A stretch of 64,000 bases of DNA from Sphingomonas dokdonensis. Lineage in GTDB: Bacteria > Pseudomonadota > Alphaproteobacteria > Sphingomonadales > Sphingomonadaceae. A program made the translations under genes and the position numbers. Below, piece by piece: positions 17,019-26,378 of the stretch. The DNA is taken from positions 31,116-95,115 of the forward strand of contig NZ_NBBI01000007.1 of NCBI RefSeq assembly GCF_002197685.1. Reading direction: 5' to 3'. Positions within the stretch are counted from its first letter, which is position 1. Each line of letters starts with the position of its first letter. The notes below the pieces were generated by a model. The model saw nothing but the letters and a program-made list of their open reading frames with translations, ran no database searches and had not been told where the DNA came from.

Positions 17019-17510
17019 ATGACACAGGAAGACGAACGCTGGATGCGCCGCGCGATCGAGATCGCCCGGTCGAAGGGCTCGCACCCGTCCACCGCCCCGC
17101 TCGGCTCGGTGATCGTGCGCGACGGCCGCGAGATCGCCGGCGAGCGCAACCAGACCAGCGAATTGCCCGACGCCACCGCGCATGCCGAGATGATGGCGAT
17201 CCGCCGCGCATGCGAGGGGATCGGGGAGGAGGAATTGCGCGGCGCGACGCTCTATTCCACGCTGCAACCGTGCGGCATGTGCACCATGGCCTCGATCTGG
17301 TCCAAGGTCGGCCGGGTGGTCTACGGCGCCGGCCGCGACGACGTGCATGCAATGTATTTCGAGGCCAAGCACGTCGACACGCTGTCGTTCATCGCCGACG
17401 CCTATCGCGACGACATCGTGATCGAGGGCGGCTGCCTGCGCGACGAATGCGCGAAACTCTATTATCCGCCCGACGCCGACCTGCCGGTCGACGAACAGGC
17501 GAACCTGTAA
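17019..17510 (+). CDS. Cytidine/guanine-type nucleoside deaminase
   Basis: A 163-aa zinc deaminase of the cytidine deaminase-like superfamily. The zinc site is complete: HAE at 55-57 supplies one ligand and the proton shuttle, and PCGMC at 84-88 supplies the two cysteines. The layout (PLGSVIVRDGREIA, DATAHAEM, LYSTLQPCGMCTMASI, VYGA) is closest to guanine deaminase and tRNA adenosine deaminase-like enzymes. The C-terminus (IEGGCLRDECAKLY) matches small nucleoside deaminases. The exact base cannot be told. I chose the ATG at 17019 because upstream in-frame sequence overlaps the divergent gene. Its stop overlaps the next start (TAATG). Confidence 0.88.
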   Translation: MTQEDERWMRRAIEIARSKGSHPSTAPLGSVIVRDGREIAGERNQTSELPDATAHAEMMAIRRACEGIGEEELRGATLYSTLQPCGMCTMASIWSKVGRVVYGAGRDDVHAMYFEAKHVDTLSFIADAYRDDIVIEGGCLRDECAKLYYPPDADLPVDEQANL

Positions 17511-17710
17511 TGGCGCTCGACATCAACACCGCCACCGCCGACGAGATCGACGCGGTGCCGGCGCTGAAGGGCCACGGGTTCGAGATCGTCCGCTATCGCG
17601 AGGATCGCGGCCGGTTCACCGCGCTGCGCCAGCTCGCCGAAGTGCCCGGCATGGCCGAGGCGGCCGCGCGCGATGACCTTGCCGCCGCGGTGCGCTGCGA
17701 TCAGGAGTGA
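17510..17710 (+). CDS. Small helix-hairpin-helix protein
   Basis: A 66-aa protein made almost entirely of a ComEA-like helix-hairpin-helix unit: DINTATADEIDAVPALKGHG, then EIVRYREDRGRFTALRQLAEVPGM. This fold binds DNA without sequence preference or acts as a protein contact. It starts in the stop codon of the deaminase gene (TAATG), so translation is coupled. There is no signal peptide, unlike DNA-uptake ComEA. The domain call is firm; the job is unknown. Confidence 0.8.
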   Translation: MALDINTATADEIDAVPALKGHGFEIVRYREDRGRFTALRQLAEVPGMAEAAARDDLAAAVRCDQE

Positions 17711-17744
17711 TCGCCGCTGAACGAATGTGAGGGTGCCGTTCGGA

Positions 17745-18539
17745 TCAGCCGTCGAACCGCGCCGACACGAGAAACGCGAGATCCCAGCAGATCGCGCCGC
17801 TCGCGCTGCGCTGTTCCTCCTCGATCAGCGGCGCAAGCGCGTCGTGATCGATCTCGCCCGCGCGCACCACGCCCTTGTCGATCATGCGCGGCAGCATGAA
17901 GCGCGCGAGCGTCGGCAGGAATGACGGCTCCCACGGCTGCAGCAGCACGCCTTCGCTGCGCGCCTGTTCGATCGTGAAGCCCGCCTGCCGCGCGAGCGCC
18001 GCGAGCCGATAGCCGAGCGTCACGTCGCCGCCCTCGGCGACGATCGTGTTCCACATCAGCGTGTAATACTGCCGATGCACCGGCAGCGGATCGGGGCCGC
18101 ATGGCAGGTCGGCGCGCGCATGTTCCTGCAACGCCAGGATCGCGCCGGGCTTCGCCAACCGGGCGAGCCGCGCCAGCGTGGCGGCGGCATCGGGCAGGTA
18201 CATCAGCACGCGCCGCGCGACGATCGCGTCGAACCGGCCGAGATCGGGCAGCTCGCCGGCAAGGTCCGCCACCCGATAGTCGATCGGCGCCGACCCCGCC
18301 GCCGCCGGCATGTCCCGCGCCGCGGCCAGCGCATCTTCGCTCCGGTCGATCCCGACGACCGCGCCGTCTGGGCCGACCAGCGCCGCCACCATGCGGCTGA
18401 GATCGCCGTTGCCGCACCCGACGTCCAGCACGCGCATCCCCGGCGCTAGCCCGACGGCAGGAAAAAAGCGGGCGCTCGGCGCGTTTGCGGGGTTAGGCGG
18501 CGTCGGTTGCTGCGACGACCGGGATCGGGCGTGATACAT
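17745..18539 (-). CDS. Class I SAM-dependent methyltransferase
   Basis: A 264-aa Rossmann-type methyltransferase. Motif I VLDVGCGNGDLSRM, the acidic residue in VVGIDRSED and motif IV FDAIVARRVLMYLPD are present, then PGAILALQEH. The C-terminal half includes an aromatic lid (LMWNTIVAEGGDVTLGYRL). The overall layout resembles small-molecule or ubiquinone-type methyltransferases. It is divergent from the hybrid kinase gene and convergent with the HhH gene. The substrate is not identifiable. Confidence 0.85.
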   Translation of the reverse strand: MYHARSRSSQQPTPPNPANAPSARFFPAVGLAPGMRVLDVGCGNGDLSRMVAALVGPDGAVVGIDRSEDALAAARDMPAAAGSAPIDYRVADLAGELPDLGRFDAIVARRVLMYLPDAAATLARLARLAKPGAILALQEHARADLPCGPDPLPVHRQYYTLMWNTIVAEGGDVTLGYRLAALARQAGFTIEQARSEGVLLQPWEPSFLPTLARFMLPRMIDKGVVRAGEIDHDALAPLIEEEQRSASGAICWDLAFLVSARFDG

Positions 18540-18636
18540 TGTTACATCGTAGGCGCGGGCGATGCGTCGGGCAAGATGGCGCGCGCTTGATCCAAGTCGC
18601 TACCGCAACCCGCTGCATTCCGCTAAGACCTTGCTG

Positions 18637-21600
18637 ATGGATGAGCATCCGGCAGCCATGACGGACACGCGCGGCGCACGATCAGAGCATGGCGCCCCCG
18701 ACGCGCCGACCGCTGGCGCGTTGCTGATCGGTGGCGGCGAGACCGGCGATCTGATCCGTGCGCACGATTGGGCGGCAACGCCGCTCGGCCCGCTCGATCG
18801 ATGGCCGGCGTCGCTGCGCGCACATGTGCAGACGATGCTGTCGTCGCCGGTCGCCATGGCGATCCTGTGGGGACCGACCGGCGTGCTCCTTTACAACGAT
18901 CTGTATGCCGCGGTGTGCGGCCCGCGCCACCCAGCGGCTTTGGGTGCGAACGCCAACGACATCTGGCCCGAGGCGCGCGATTTCAACGCCGCGGTGATCG
19001 CCGCCGGACTGGCCGGCGAGCCGCTGAGCTTCCACGCGCAGCCGCTGGAGCTGTGGCGCTACGGGGTCGCCGAGCAGGTCTGGATGGACCTCGAATATCT
19101 CCCGCTGCGCGATGATGCCGGTACCCCGATCGGCTGCCTCGCGATCGTGTTCGACATCACCGCGCGCGTGGTCGCCGAGCGCGACCTGGCGCTCAGCCGC
19201 GAACAATATCGCTTCCTTGACGAACTCGGGCAGGCGGTCGCCGACCTGCACGATGCCGATGCGGTGCTGCGCGTCACCACCGAGCGGGTCGGCCGGCACC
19301 TCGGCGTCGCCAATTGCGCCTATGCCGACATGGATGCCGACGAGGACGGTTTTTCGATCCGCGGCGACTGGCACGTGCCCGCCATGCCCTCGATCGTCGG
19401 CCATTACCGGCTCGCCGACTTCGGCGCGCTGGCGGTGGAACGGCTCGGCGCGGGCGAGCCGCTGATCGTCAACGACGTCGCGACCGAGCTCGCGCCCCAC
19501 GAAGCCGCGACCTTCCAGGCGATCGGCATCGGCGCCACCATCTGCATGCCGCTGATCAAGAACGGCCGCCTCCGCGCGCTGATGGCGATCCACCACCAGC
19601 AGCCGCACGAATGGAGCGAGGCGGAACTGTCGCTGATCCGCCAGGTCACCGACCGCTCCTGGGCGCATGTCGAGCGCGTCGCCTCGGAGGCGAATCTGCG
19701 CGCCAGCGAGGAGCAGTTGCGGTTCGCGCTCTTTGCTGCCGAAATCGGCCTGTGGGACGTGGACGAGGTGAACAACACCTTGTTCTGGCAGCCCGCGGTG
19801 CGCGCCATGTTTGGCGTATCGCCCGACGTGCCCGTCACGATGGACGATTTCTACGGCGGCGTGCATCCGGACGACCTGCCGGCCACCGCCGCCGCTTATG
19901 CCGCCGCCGCCGACCCGGCGCGCCGCGCGATCTACGATGTCGAATATCGCACGGTGGGCAAGGAAGACGGCGTGATCCGCTGGGTCGCCGCCAAGGGCCG
20001 CGGCGTCTTCGACGATCATCGCTGCCTGCGCGTCATCGGCACCGCGATCGACATCACCGCGCGCAAGCGCACCGAACAGGCGCTGGTGGAGCTGAACCAT
20101 ACGCTGGAACAGCGCGTCGCGGCCGGCCTGGCGGAGCGCAAGCTGCTCGCCGATGTCGTGGAGCATACCACGGCGATCATCTTCGTCGCCGATCACAACT
20201 TCCGCTGGCTCGCGATCAACCAGGCGGCCATTGCCGCCTATCAAGCGGTATATGGCATCACCCCGCGCGTCGGCGATTCCATGCTCGACCTGCTCGATCA
20301 CATGCCGGAGGAGCGCGACCGGGTACGCGCCGCCTGGGCGCGCGCGCTCGACGGCGAGGAATATGAGCTGCAGGCCGCGTTCGGCGATCCCGCACTGGGG
20401 CAACGCTGCTTTCACCTCAATTTCAGCACGCTGCGCGATCCCGACGGCCGGCTGATCGGTGCCTGCCAGATCGCGCACGACGTGACCGAGCGGATCGAGG
20501 AGCAGCAGCGGCTGGCCGAGGCGGAGGATCAGCTGCGCCAGGCGCAAAAGGTCGAGGCGTTGGGCCAGCTCACCGGCGGTGTCGCGCATGATTTCAACAA
20601 TCTGCTCACCCCCATCATCGGCTCGCTCGACCTGCTCGTCCGTCGCGGCCTAGGCAGCGATCGCGAGCGCAAGCTGATCGGCGCGGCGCTGCAATCGGCC
20701 GAGCGTGCGCGCACCCTGGTGCAGCGGCTGCTCGCCTTTGCCCGCCGCCAGCCCCTGCAGCCCACGGCGATTGACGTGCGCGCGCTGGTCGCCGGCATGG
20801 GCGATCTGGTCGCCAGCACCACCGGCCCGCAGGTGCAGGTGGCGATCGAGGCGCCGGCCGATCTGCCGCCCGCGCACGCCGACACCAACCAGGTCGAAAT
20901 GGCGCTGCTCAACCTGGCAGTGAACGCGCGTGACGCGATGCCGGCGGGCGGCACGCTGCGCATCACCGCCGCCGCGTGCCACGTCGATCAGCCGACGCCG
21001 GAGCTCGGCGATCTGAAGCCGGGCGATTATGTGATGATCTCGGTCGCCGACACCGGCATTGGCATGGATGCCGAGACGTTGGCACGCGCGATCGAGCCGT
21101 TCTTCTCCACCAAGGGGATCGGCAAGGGGACCGGGCTTGGCCTGTCGATGGTGCACGGGCTGGCGCGCCAGCTCGGCGGCGGCATCCGCATCTTCAGCCA
21201 GCCGGGGCTGGGCACCAATGTCGAGCTGTGGCTGCCCGCTGCCGCCGCCCCGGCGCAGCCGCTGGCGCCGGATGGGAAGGAGGCCGTCATCGGCCCCCAT
21301 CGCCGCGGCACCGCGCTGCTGGTCGATGACGAGGAGGCGGTGCGCCACGCCACCGCGCACATGCTGGAGGAGGCCGGCTTTTCGGTGATCGAGGCCGCTT
21401 CGGGCACGGCGGCGCTGGCGCTGCTCGGCCAGCATCCCGAGGTCGTCGTGCTCGTCACCGATCACCTGATGCCCGGCATGGACGGCACCCAGCTCGCCCG
21501 CCGCGCGCGCCAGATGCGCGCCGACCTGCCGTGTCTCATCGTCTCGGGCTATGCCGATGTCGAGGGCGTCGCGCCCGACCTGCCGCGCCTTACCAAGCCG

Positions 21601-21660
21601 TTCCGCGCCCAGGAACTGATCGACGCGTTGGCGCTGGTGCTCACCGCCCCGACCAGCTGA
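18637..21660 (+). CDS. Hybrid sensor histidine kinase (PAS-GAF-PAS-PAS-HisKA-REC)
   Basis: A soluble hybrid kinase of about 1007 aa with no membrane helix. In order: a PAS-like region (about 60-190), a GAF domain (about 205-355), two further PAS domains (about 365-490 and 500-630), the HisKA dimerisation domain with the phospho-acceptor His651 in GGVAHDFNNLL, the HATPase domain (NARDAMPAGG, DTGIGM, GTGLGL), and a C-terminal receiver with Asp942 (VTDHLMPGMDG). Phosphate would pass from His651 to Asp942 and on to an unknown partner. The start is uncertain: ATGs at 18637 and 18658 and a longer frame from 18562 are all possible. It is convergent with the single-domain response regulator. Confidence 0.9.
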   Translation: MDEHPAAMTDTRGARSEHGAPDAPTAGALLIGGGETGDLIRAHDWAATPLGPLDRWPASLRAHVQTMLSSPVAMAILWGPTGVLLYNDLYAAVCGPRHPAALGANANDIWPEARDFNAAVIAAGLAGEPLSFHAQPLELWRYGVAEQVWMDLEYLPLRDDAGTPIGCLAIVFDITARVVAERDLALSREQYRFLDELGQAVADLHDADAVLRVTTERVGRHLGVANCAYADMDADEDGFSIRGDWHVPAMPSIVGHYRLADFGALAVERLGAGEPLIVNDVATELAPHEAATFQAIGIGATICMPLIKNGRLRALMAIHHQQPHEWSEAELSLIRQVTDRSWAHVERVASEANLRASEEQLRFALFAAEIGLWDVDEVNNTLFWQPAVRAMFGVSPDVPVTMDDFYGGVHPDDLPATAAAYAAAADPARRAIYDVEYRTVGKEDGVIRWVAAKGRGVFDDHRCLRVIGTAIDITARKRTEQALVELNHTLEQRVAAGLAERKLLADVVEHTTAIIFVADHNFRWLAINQAAIAAYQAVYGITPRVGDSMLDLLDHMPEERDRVRAAWARALDGEEYELQAAFGDPALGQRCFHLNFSTLRDPDGRLIGACQIAHDVTERIEEQQRLAEAEDQLRQAQKVEALGQLTGGVAHDFNNLLTPIIGSLDLLVRRGLGSDRERKLIGAALQSAERARTLVQRLLAFARRQPLQPTAIDVRALVAGMGDLVASTTGPQVQVAIEAPADLPPAHADTNQVEMALLNLAVNARDAMPAGGTLRITAAACHVDQPTPELGDLKPGDYVMISVADTGIGMDAETLARAIEPFFSTKGIGKGTGLGLSMVHGLARQLGGGIRIFSQPGLGTNVELWLPAAAAPAQPLAPDGKEAVIGPHRRGTALLVDDEEAVRHATAHMLEEAGFSVIEAASGTAALALLGQHPEVVVLVTDHLMPGMDGTQLARRARQMRADLPCLIVSGYADVEGVAPDLPRLTKPFRAQELIDALALVLTAPTS

Positions 21661-21699
21661 CCGCGCCCTTATGCTGTCGCGCTCTCGCGCGATCGATCG

Positions 21700-22083
21700 T
21701 TAGGCGGCGAACTGCTGCATTGCGCGAATGGCCGCGTCGGGGTCGATCGGCTTGGGCAGGAACATCGATCGCGCCGGCAGGCTGGCAATGTCCGGGCGCG
21801 TGCCGGCCGAGGTGACGATGATCTCGATCGGCGGCCAGCGATGGCGGATCGCCGCCGCCAGCTTCAATCCGTCCATCGATCCGGGCATTTCGATGTCGGT
21901 GAAGACCACGTGGATGTCGAGCCGCGCTTCGAGGATCGACACGGCATGGTCCGCGTCCCACGCTTCCACCGCCGTGAACCCGGCTTCCTCGACCAGCGCG
22001 ATCATTTCCAGCCGCTGGATCGGCTCATCCTCCACTACCAGCACGACGGCCGGGGGCCGTTGGGACTTACTTTTGCTTGTCAT
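21700..22083 (-). CDS. Single-domain response regulator
   Basis: A 127-aa receiver domain with no output domain. The acidic pocket is VVEDE, the phospho-acceptor is Asp63 in FTDIEMPGSMDG, and Lys111 sits in FLPKPID. It starts one base inside the stop codon of the HWE kinase (TAATG), so the kinase is its likely phosphodonor. Such stand-alone receivers usually act as phosphate relays or bind a target protein. Confidence 0.92.
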   Translation of the reverse strand: MTSKSKSQRPPAVVLVVEDEPIQRLEMIALVEEAGFTAVEAWDADHAVSILEARLDIHVVFTDIEMPGSMDGLKLAAAIRHRWPPIEIIVTSAGTRPDIASLPARSMFLPKPIDPDAAIRAMQQFAA

Positions 22084-24083
22084 TACGCTTCTTCGAGGTG
22101 CTTGCGTTTCGCCTGGAACGTCGCATCGAAACCGGTCGACCCATAACGGAGGCTGGCGCCGCCCGTTCCCACCAGCCCCAGATTCAGCAGCTTGGAGCCG
22201 AAGCCGGTGGTCGTCGGCGCCTGCGTCGGGGGGCCGCCCGTTTCGGACCAGTCGAGCGTCACGATCGCGTCATCGCCATTGCCGCTCACTGTCCAGGTGA
22301 TCGCGACGCGCCCGTGCTCGCTCGACAGCGCGCCGTATTTCAACGCGTTGGTCGCCAGTTCGTGGAACAGCAGCGAGGAGGACAGCGCGGCGCGGGCGCC
22401 CAGCTGCAACGCCGGCCCGACGCAATCGTAGCGATCCGTACCACCCGCGGCGTCCAGCACCCGCGTGATCAGCGTCTGAAAATCGGCTGACTGGATATGG
22501 CGTTGCAGCAGCACGTCATGCCCGGTGCCGAGCGCCTGCAGCCGGCTGGTCAGGGTGCGGATCACCGCTGGGCCGACCTGCCCGCGCAGCGTTTGCGAGG
22601 CGATCGCCTGGACCATGGATAGCGAATTCTTCAGCCGGTGCGAAATTTCGCTGTTCAGGATCGCCTGCTGCTGCTCCGCGCGGAGCCGTGCGATGCCGAT
22701 CTCCAGCCGCTCGGCCGCGTTGCGGACGAAGGCGATTTCGTCGGCGGTCCATTGATGCGGCTGCGCATGGTGGACGATGAACATGGCGATCGTCTTGCCA
22801 CGGTCCTGCACCGCAAGGTTGAGCGCAGCGACCGTGCCCAGCGCCGCCCAAGCCGCCGCCTTGCCGAATGTCAGCGGATCGGTCCGGACGTCCGCGACGA
22901 TCAGCGGTGCGCCGCGCAGGAAATTGTCGCGAAGATCGCCGTAATCCGACAGCGGGTGCTGACCCAGCAGCTCGCCGGATCCGGTCGGCGACCAATCCAC
23001 CGCCACATTGATCCGCTCGCGATCGGCGTCGAGCTCGCCATAGGCGGTGCGCGAGGCGTGCAGCGTTTCGCCCACGATCCGCGTCGCCAGCCGCTGCATC
23101 TCGGCTTCGTCCGCGCAATCGCGCACCGCGTCGCCCAGCTGCAGCAGCGCCTCGCGCCGCTGCACGGCCTTGATCCGCTCGGTTACTTCCAGAAAGATGA
23201 CGCTGAACGTCTCGTCGTCGATCCGCTGGCAGATGCCGTCATACCAGCGATCTAGCGTTCCGACCTGCCGGGTGAAGCGCCGCGCCGCGCCGCTTTCCAC
23301 CACCTGCGCGAACTCGTTAACCCATTCGTCTTCCAACCCCGGCAGCACGTCGCGCACGCTGCGCCCGACCACCTGATCGGCGGGCAATCCGACCAGCTCG
23401 CTCCAGGCGGCGTTCACGTCCTCGTAGCGCCAGTCGTGGATGCGCCCGGCTGCGTCGCGCATCACGCGCGCCAGGATGAAGCCTTCGTGCAGGTTGTGGA
23501 ACAGCGATCGCCAGCGTTCGTCGCTTTGCAGGTGCGAGGCGCGCGCGGCGTCGCGCTCGGCCAGCGCCACCTGGTGATCGCGCAGCGCCTGGCGCAGCTC
23601 GATCGCCTCCACCGTCTGCTGCGCCAGCGCGCACAGCCCCGCCGCCTGTTGCGGGCTAAGCCCCTCTGGCCGGGGCACCTCGTCGATCACGCACAGGGCG
23701 CCCAGCACGTGGCCCGACGCGGTGATCAGCGGCGCGCCGGCATAGAAGCGGATGTGTGGATCGTGGGTCACCAGCGGGTTGCCGCGCGTGCGCGGGTCGG
23801 CGGTGAGATCCGGGATCACCAGCAGGTCGGCCGCCGCCACCACGAAGCGGCACACCGATCGATCGAGATCGGTCTGGCATTCGGGAAAGTTCAGCCGCGC
23901 CTTGAACCATTGGCGATCCTCGTCGACCAGGCTGACCAGCGCCACCGGCGTATCGCACAGGTGGCTGGCAAGCTGGACGATGCCGTCAAAGGTGGGATCG
24001 GGCGGCGTGTCGAGGATCGCCCGCTCGCTCAACGCGCGCAGGCGCTCGGCCTCCGTCGGCGGCATGTTCCCCCCATGGCTCAC
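22083..24083 (-). CDS. HWE-family sensor histidine kinase (GAF-PAS-GAF-HWE)
   Basis: A 666-aa soluble kinase. Domains: GAF (about 25-165), PAS (about 190-305), a second GAF (about 315-465), then the HWE kinase core with His482 in SEISHRLKNSLSMVQ. The family marks are present: HELATNALKYG (His574, Asn579) and WSE at 612-614. The N-terminal GAF type (EAERLRALSERAILDTPPDPTFD) is common in bacterial photoreceptor-like and stress kinases, but no bilin-binding cysteine is obvious. It is coupled to the downstream receiver gene. HWE kinases in alphaproteobacteria often feed the general stress response; that link is only inferred. Confidence 0.92.
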   Translation of the reverse strand: MSHGGNMPPTEAERLRALSERAILDTPPDPTFDGIVQLASHLCDTPVALVSLVDEDRQWFKARLNFPECQTDLDRSVCRFVVAAADLLVIPDLTADPRTRGNPLVTHDPHIRFYAGAPLITASGHVLGALCVIDEVPRPEGLSPQQAAGLCALAQQTVEAIELRQALRDHQVALAERDAARASHLQSDERWRSLFHNLHEGFILARVMRDAAGRIHDWRYEDVNAAWSELVGLPADQVVGRSVRDVLPGLEDEWVNEFAQVVESGAARRFTRQVGTLDRWYDGICQRIDDETFSVIFLEVTERIKAVQRREALLQLGDAVRDCADEAEMQRLATRIVGETLHASRTAYGELDADRERINVAVDWSPTGSGELLGQHPLSDYGDLRDNFLRGAPLIVADVRTDPLTFGKAAAWAALGTVAALNLAVQDRGKTIAMFIVHHAQPHQWTADEIAFVRNAAERLEIGIARLRAEQQQAILNSEISHRLKNSLSMVQAIASQTLRGQVGPAVIRTLTSRLQALGTGHDVLLQRHIQSADFQTLITRVLDAAGGTDRYDCVGPALQLGARAALSSSLLFHELATNALKYGALSSEHGRVAITWTVSGNGDDAIVTLDWSETGGPPTQAPTTTGFGSKLLNLGLVGTGGASLRYGSTGFDATFQAKRKHLEEA

Positions 24084-24240
24084 CCGCCCGATCTAGCGAT
24101 ACCGGTACCGCGCCCGCAAGCTGTTCTTGCGGCATGACCGGACAGCGCCTGTCGGGCGGCATCCCGGAGCGGGAACGGGGCGGGCGAGGGGCGCACAACG
24201 CCGCTTGCCGTTGACACGCTTGTCGCGGATTACAGCCGGC

Positions 24241-24846
24241 ATGAGCTCGTTCGAACTGGTCTTCGCCGTTTACGGCCTGTTGCTCGGCCTCGCCATTTCG
24301 GAGGTGCTGGGCGGCTTCTCGCGTGCGCTGAAGCTGAAGCGCGGCACCGCGGCGGTGCGGATCGGCTGGCTCACGCCGCTGCTCGGCGCGTTGGTGATGC
24401 TCGATCTGTCGAGCTTCTGGCTCCTCGCGTGGAATGCGCGCGATCAGATCGACGCGACCTACGTGACACTCGTGTGCGTGCTGGCGATGGTCGGCGTCTA
24501 TTATCTCGCTGCCACCCTGATCTTCCCCGACGCGCCGGAAGAATGGCCCGACTTCGACGTCTGGTACGACAAGCAAAAACGCCTGGTGATCGGCGGCCTG
24601 CTACTGGCCAATGTGTCGAGCTGGATCGGAGCGGGCGTACTGGACACCCTGCACCCGGCACCGCCGCCCGCGCTCGCGCCTGCGCCCACGCCGATCGCCG
24701 ACGCCTTGTACGAGGCAAGCGGGATCGTGATCCTCCTGCTGTTCGCCGGCCTGCTGCTGGTGCGCGCGCGGCGCTGGAACGTCGCCATGCTGATCGGCCT
24801 GTGCGTGTGCATCACCGCGTCGGAGGTGATCGAAACCTATCTGTAG
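24241..24846 (+). CDS. Integral membrane protein, unknown function
   Basis: A 201-aa protein with about six hydrophobic helices (for example VFAVYGLLLGLAISEVLGG near the start and IVILLLFAGLLLVRARRW near the end). A proline/alanine-rich linker (HPAPPPALAPAPTPIADA) separates helices 4 and 5. It lacks motifs I can assign. I chose the ATG at 24241 because the upstream in-frame residues are arginine-rich and unlike a membrane protein N-terminus. It is divergent from the HWE kinase and convergent with selO. Confidence 0.75.
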   Translation: MSSFELVFAVYGLLLGLAISEVLGGFSRALKLKRGTAAVRIGWLTPLLGALVMLDLSSFWLLAWNARDQIDATYVTLVCVLAMVGVYYLAATLIFPDAPEEWPDFDVWYDKQKRLVIGGLLLANVSSWIGAGVLDTLHPAPPPALAPAPTPIADALYEASGIVILLLFAGLLLVRARRWNVAMLIGLCVCITASEVIETYL

Positions 24847-24850
24847 CCGA

Positions 24851-26329
24851 TCACGTCCCGCAGAAGGTCGCGGTGATCCGCTCGTGCGGCGCGGGCGGCA
24901 TGGCAAAGTCCGCCGCTTCGGGCTGATCGTCCAAGGGCCGGGTCAGCACCGCCAGCATGCGGTGGAACGGCGCGAAGTCCTCGCGCTCCACCGCCGCGAC
25001 GATCATCGCCTCGACATGATGATTGCGCGGGATGAAAGCCGGGTTGACGCGGTTCATCGCCGCCTGCCGCTCCGGTCCTGGTCGTGCCTCTGCGGTTAGC
25101 GCCGCGCGCCACTCGCGCGCCCAGCCATCGAACGCGGTAGGATCGACGAACAAAGATCGGACTGGCTCGTCCGCGCTGCCACCATCGGCTGCCGCCGCTG
25201 CGCCGAGGTGACGAAAGAACAGCGTGAAATCGACCTGATTTTCCGCCATCGCCTTCAGCAAGGCCTCGATCAGCGCGCGCCGCGTGTCCGCTTCACCGCC
25301 AAGGCCGATCTTCGCCGCAAACAGGCCGAAATACGCCTCGGCAAAGGCCGGGGCAAAGCCGCCGAGGGCTGTTTGCGCCCGCTCCACCCCCGCCGTTTCC
25401 TCCGGATCGAGGAGCGGCACCAGCGTCTCGGCAAAGCGCGCCAGATTCCACGCGGCGATCCGCGGCTGGTTGCCATAGGCATAGCGCCCCGCCCGATCGA
25501 TCGAGCTGAACACCGTCGCCGGATCATAATCGTCCATGAACGCGCACGGCCCATAGTCGATCGTCTCGCCCGACACCGCGACATTGTCGGTGTTCATCAC
25601 GCCATGGATGAACCCCACGCTCGTCCACTGCGCCACCAGCCGTGCCTGCGCCGCGATCACGCCGTCGAGCAACGCGAGATACGGGTTCTCCGCCTGCGCG
25701 GCATCAGGATAATGCCGCGCAATGACGTGATCGGCCAGCAGCCGCAGCGCCGCGGTATCCTCGCGCGCGGCAAAGAACTGAAACGTGCCGACCCGGATGT
25801 GGCTCGCCGCCACCCGCGTAATGATCGCGCCGGGCAGGGGGGTGTCGCGCATGATCGTCTCGCCTGTCGTCACCGCCGCCAGCGCGCGCGTGGTCGGCAC
25901 GCCCAGCGCCGACATGAATTCGCTAACCAGATATTCGCGCAGCACCGGCCCCAGCGCCGCGCGGCCGTCGCCCGATCGCGAAAACGGCGTCTGCCCGCCG
26001 CCCTTCAGCTGGATGTCACGCCGCCGACCTTGCCGGTCGATCACCTCGCCCAGCAGCACCGCACGCCCATCGCCCAGCTGCGGCTGGAAATTGCCGAACT
26101 GGTGCCCGGCATAGGCCTGTGCGATCGGCGTCGCACCGTCGGCGATCACCCTGCCCGACAGCACGTCCAGCCCCGCCGGCCCGCGCAGCCAATCAGCGTC
26201 GATGCCTAACTCCCCCGCCAGCGCATCGTTGACGGCGATCAGCCGAGGGGCGGGGCTTTCCAGCGGGCGCACGGCGGCAAAGAAATGCGCCGGCAGGCGG
26301 GCGTAGCTGTTGTCGAATGCAATGGCCAT
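24851..26329 (-). CDS. selO: SelO (YdiU) protein adenylyltransferase
   Basis: A 492-aa pseudokinase-fold enzyme that transfers AMP from ATP to Ser, Thr or Tyr of target proteins and is tied to redox stress in other bacteria. Family motifs are intact: the N-terminal FDNSYARLP, AYAGHQFGNFQPQLGDGRA, KGGGQTPFSRSGDGRA, HGVMNTDN and DYGPCAFMD. The C-terminus ends FCGT, the usual cysteine form. The length fits (about 480 aa in E. coli). I chose the ATG at 26329 as it gives the standard N-terminus. It lies 49 bases after the KtrA gene on the same strand. Confidence 0.95.
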   Translation of the reverse strand: MAIAFDNSYARLPAHFFAAVRPLESPAPRLIAVNDALAGELGIDADWLRGPAGLDVLSGRVIADGATPIAQAYAGHQFGNFQPQLGDGRAVLLGEVIDRQGRRRDIQLKGGGQTPFSRSGDGRAALGPVLREYLVSEFMSALGVPTTRALAAVTTGETIMRDTPLPGAIITRVAASHIRVGTFQFFAAREDTAALRLLADHVIARHYPDAAQAENPYLALLDGVIAAQARLVAQWTSVGFIHGVMNTDNVAVSGETIDYGPCAFMDDYDPATVFSSIDRAGRYAYGNQPRIAAWNLARFAETLVPLLDPEETAGVERAQTALGGFAPAFAEAYFGLFAAKIGLGGEADTRRALIEALLKAMAENQVDFTLFFRHLGAAAAADGGSADEPVRSLFVDPTAFDGWAREWRAALTAEARPGPERQAAMNRVNPAFIPRNHHVEAMIVAAVEREDFAPFHRMLAVLTRPLDDQPEAADFAMPPAPHERITATFCGT

Positions 26330-26378
26330 GCTGCTGGAACCACTCCCCTTCGCGCAAAGTTGCGTCCCGCCGCCCGCG

